DNA of 64,000 nt from Tenodera sinensis. Lineage: Eukaryota; Arthropoda; Insecta; Mantodea; Mantidae. Numbering within the stretch: position 1 is the first letter of the stretch; the number at the start of each line of letters is the position of its first letter. Shown here piece after piece: positions 62,059 through 64,000 of the stretch. A program made the position numbers and the translations under genes. The stretch covers positions 153,848,490-153,912,489 of the forward strand of contig CM060964.1 in the NCBI GenBank assembly GCA_030765045.1, read 5' to 3'. A model generated the notes under the pieces. That model was not told where the DNA came from and ran no database searches. It saw only the letters and a list, made by a program, of their open reading frames with translations.

Positions 62059-63066
62059 CTAGTCCGCTTCCATTTCCGATTCTGAATCTAATTCAGAAGC
62101 TGTGTCGTCAACAGATTCTTCTGAGCCTGAGTGATCTCCGCCATTAATGATGAAACTGTCGATGACATCATCCATTAGTCCATCTGATTCCCAGTACGTT
62201 GCTTCCACTTTTCGTACATGATCACAGCACTTTCTCCACTTATCTCTGGAATACTCACGGAAAAGCTCTTCACAGAGCGTTTGCTTTGCACTTAAAGTTG
62301 CATTGGACAAATCTTGTGCAGCTTCTCCCTTTATTTCTCCCCATACCAACTCTATTGGATTTAGATCGGCGAGACATGGTGGAAGACGCAATACATCGTG
62401 GCCACGTGCATTGAGGATCTGATCAATTACGTAGCACGTCTTTTCTTTGGGCACTGACTTCACTAACTGCAATAACTCTGGTTTATGCATATTGCTGCTG
62501 AACGACACATTGTTGACCCTTAACCACTGCATTACATCCTTTTTCAGCGTCGTCATTGTTGGCCTTCTATTTTTCTGAACACTGTGATAGGTAGCATTGT
62601 CCATCACAACAACAGAGTTACTGGGCAAATTAGGAATAACTTGTGTTTCTAACCATTTTGTAAAATTTACAGCATTCATATCGTCGTGATAATCGCCCGT
62701 TTTTTGTTTAGATTTGGACATTAGCAAAGCATTGTGCACAAACCCGTTTTCTCCTCCCGCATGGGCAATTATCAGTCTGGGTCCTTTACCCATAGGTTTT
62801 GTAACCCCTAACTCCTTTGGAGACTGCCAACAAGAACTGACGGTATCACAAGCATTTATATATGTTTCGTCTAAATACACAATATTCCTCCTCTGTTCAC
62901 GGTACCTACGAATACTTCGCAGGTAATTAGCACGCCAGGACACAATTTCAGGCTTTTCGATTAGGAGCTGCCATTTAGAAGCACATTTTTTCCATTTAAA
63001 GCCTAATCGCAAAACCAGTTTCCTCAGGTATTCCCTGCTGCATACTAAACTGCCACCACTCTGCAA
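62059..63066 (-). pseudogene. IS630/Tc1-like transposase, catalytic part (335 codons open)
   Basis: The DDE_3-type core is complete: NIVYLDETYIN (first Asp, residue 66), SVVVMDNATYHS (second Asp, residue 156) and LPPCLADLNPIELVWGEIKG (Asp 234/Glu 239 for the third position). The C-terminal 25 residues are very acidic (many Asp, Glu, Ser), as in other insect members. Activity in the family: cut-and-paste transposition, usually at TA. The start codon shown is internal: the natural N-terminus is in the neighbouring frame (63455-63045), and a one-base shift near 63100 separates them. No stop interrupts the core, so this is the least damaged DNA transposase in the window. Confidence 0.9.
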
Positions 63067-63455
63067 ATCATGCTTGAGCTTCTGTATCGTTGGCAGTACT
63101 TTCTTACTGTATAATATTCGTGTATTTTCCTTCGAACTATACCCTCAGTAAATGTATCGACTTCCACTTTCTTTTTCCTTTCTCTAGCCTTCCCTTTCGG
63201 CGTTGAAAATTTGACCTGACCAGTGGTAGACAAAGACGTAGTCGCTTCCTTTATGATGCGTTTCACTAAACTAATGGAAACTCCTGTAGCTTCACTTGTC
63301 GATGCAGCAACGTTGTAGCTCACTTTCAATTCACTCTTTTTATCTTTTAAGTAATTAGCAACATTGTAAACAATATTACGAGCATCACTTTTTAACGACC
63401 GACCAGATACGCTTGTTTTACTAGTCATGTTAAGCACTTTCGCTATTAGCCACAA
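63045..63455 (-). pseudogene. IS630/Tc1-like transposase, N-terminal DNA-binding part
   Basis: It contains SGRSLKSDARNIVYNVANYL, EATGVSISLVKRIIKEA (helix-turn-helix type), KVKFSTPKGKARERKKK-like basic block and VDTFTEGIVRRKIHEYY. It leads into the catalytic part through a frameshift near 63100. The first ATG considered is at 63455; a second at 63428 (MTSKTS) fits the family's usual start better. A short relative of this N-terminus occurs at about 26.55 kb. Confidence 0.82.
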
Positions 63456-63645
63456 AAATACTTACAAAAACTTGTTATAAAGTTTTACACGGAACGCACT
63501 ACAAAACTGCAAGTGTAACATGTGCTTGTAGGGAGCCGATCTGCACCGTGCGCTGCTGAAACAAAACTGACCCCCACCACTAGCACCATGCGCAGCAAAG
63601 AAACATGGTTTCTGCGCAGGTTCTTTTCCAGCGTGTATACCTATA

Positions 63646-64000
63646 TGCAACAAGTAACTTACGTTAAAATACTGTTTCATGTTCCATTGCTCCATTCATT
63701 CCATCAGTCCCATACAAAACTGCCAATATGGAAAAATGTGTAACAGATAAGACTCCTATATATCAAAGTTATCAAGTTTGCTGTGATTTTAGTTTGCTTA
63801 TTTTTAAGATTCATAAATATTCATAATGCCTATTTTCCTTGCTTCTGTGCTCCATAGGATCAGATATGCATCAACTTAGTGTAACATGTCTGTGATTTTA
63901 GTTAATTTATTAAAATACTGAATGTGAAATATTCTTTCAGTTTTTATAATACTAGGACAAACAAGGTATATACTCACATCTAACGGTAATTCTTTGCCAG
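63646..64000. other. No gene seen
   Basis: AT-rich tail of the window. Nothing supported. Confidence 0.5.

Larger units (their letters stand above)
61967..63645 (-). mobile_element. IS630/Tc1-like element, probable extent
   Basis: AAAAGAACCT (61971-61980) and its complement AGGTTCTTTT (about 63617-63627) may be part of the inverted ends. Both sides have GC-richer CAGCAG/GCGCAG sequence inside. The exact ends and the expected TA duplication could not be fixed, so the extent is approximate. Confidence 0.45.

Overview
The window is animal, almost certainly arthropod and probably insect, nuclear DNA that is nearly all transposable elements (TEs). The basis is the TE repertoire (Polinton/Maverick polB, Penelope-like elements, gypsy, I-type and RTE-type LINEs, piggyBac, hAT, mariner/IS630, pogo, Harbinger, tRNA-derived SINEs), long (TTA)n arrays, and the lack of any gene-dense stretch. 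The species cannot be named from the sequence. No convincing intact host gene was found. One small possible host exon pair on the minus strand near 52.2-52.7 kb is listed with low confidence.

Layout. 0-2.4 kb: a mariner-type remnant, then a minus-strand Polinton fragment (end of polB and the flank beyond it) broken by SINEs and carrying a roughly 0.5 kb tandem duplication. 3.0-5.6 kb: a 1.3 kb uninterrupted (TATG)n array abutting about eight copies of a roughly 150 bp satellite. 6-8 kb: an AT-rich fold-back and a 134 bp MITE. 9.4-13.2 kb: a DNA transposon with GAGGAGC termini and 4 bp target duplications, holding two inverted non-autonomous hAT copies, each with its own 8 bp duplication. 13.5-29.8 kb: plus-strand pieces of a Polinton polB in the right order (N-terminal, middle, exonuclease/polymerase), separated by a minus-strand TE gene of an unplaced family and by a large hAT. 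That hAT contains an RTE LINE end, a second GAGGAGC transposon (with a SINE inside it) and a piggyBac element. 30-41 kb: a minisatellite, mariner and LINE pieces, two Penelope-like (PLE) regions and a pogo-type element. 41.2-48.2 kb: a complete but dead gypsy element with both LTRs. 48.6-51.3 kb: a Harbinger remnant and a 698 bp palindromic PLE terminus. 54-57.5 kb: a dispersed repeat split by a SINE, then a mariner-type transposase split by a PLE fold-back and an 829 bp hAT. 57.8-61.1 kb: a long I-type LINE and a LINE 3' end. 61.2-63.5 kb: a MITE and the least damaged DNA transposon, an IS630/Tc1-like transposase.

These pieces do not form operons or pathways. What links them is insertion history: target-site duplications let the order of nesting be read at many places. 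The most notable signals are hammerhead-ribozyme-like cores in the paired arms of three PLE fold-backs, the polB gene apparently exploded over 15 kb, the twin inverted hAT insertions, and two TE-encoded protein families that I recognise as recurrent in arthropods but cannot assign to a named superfamily with certainty.
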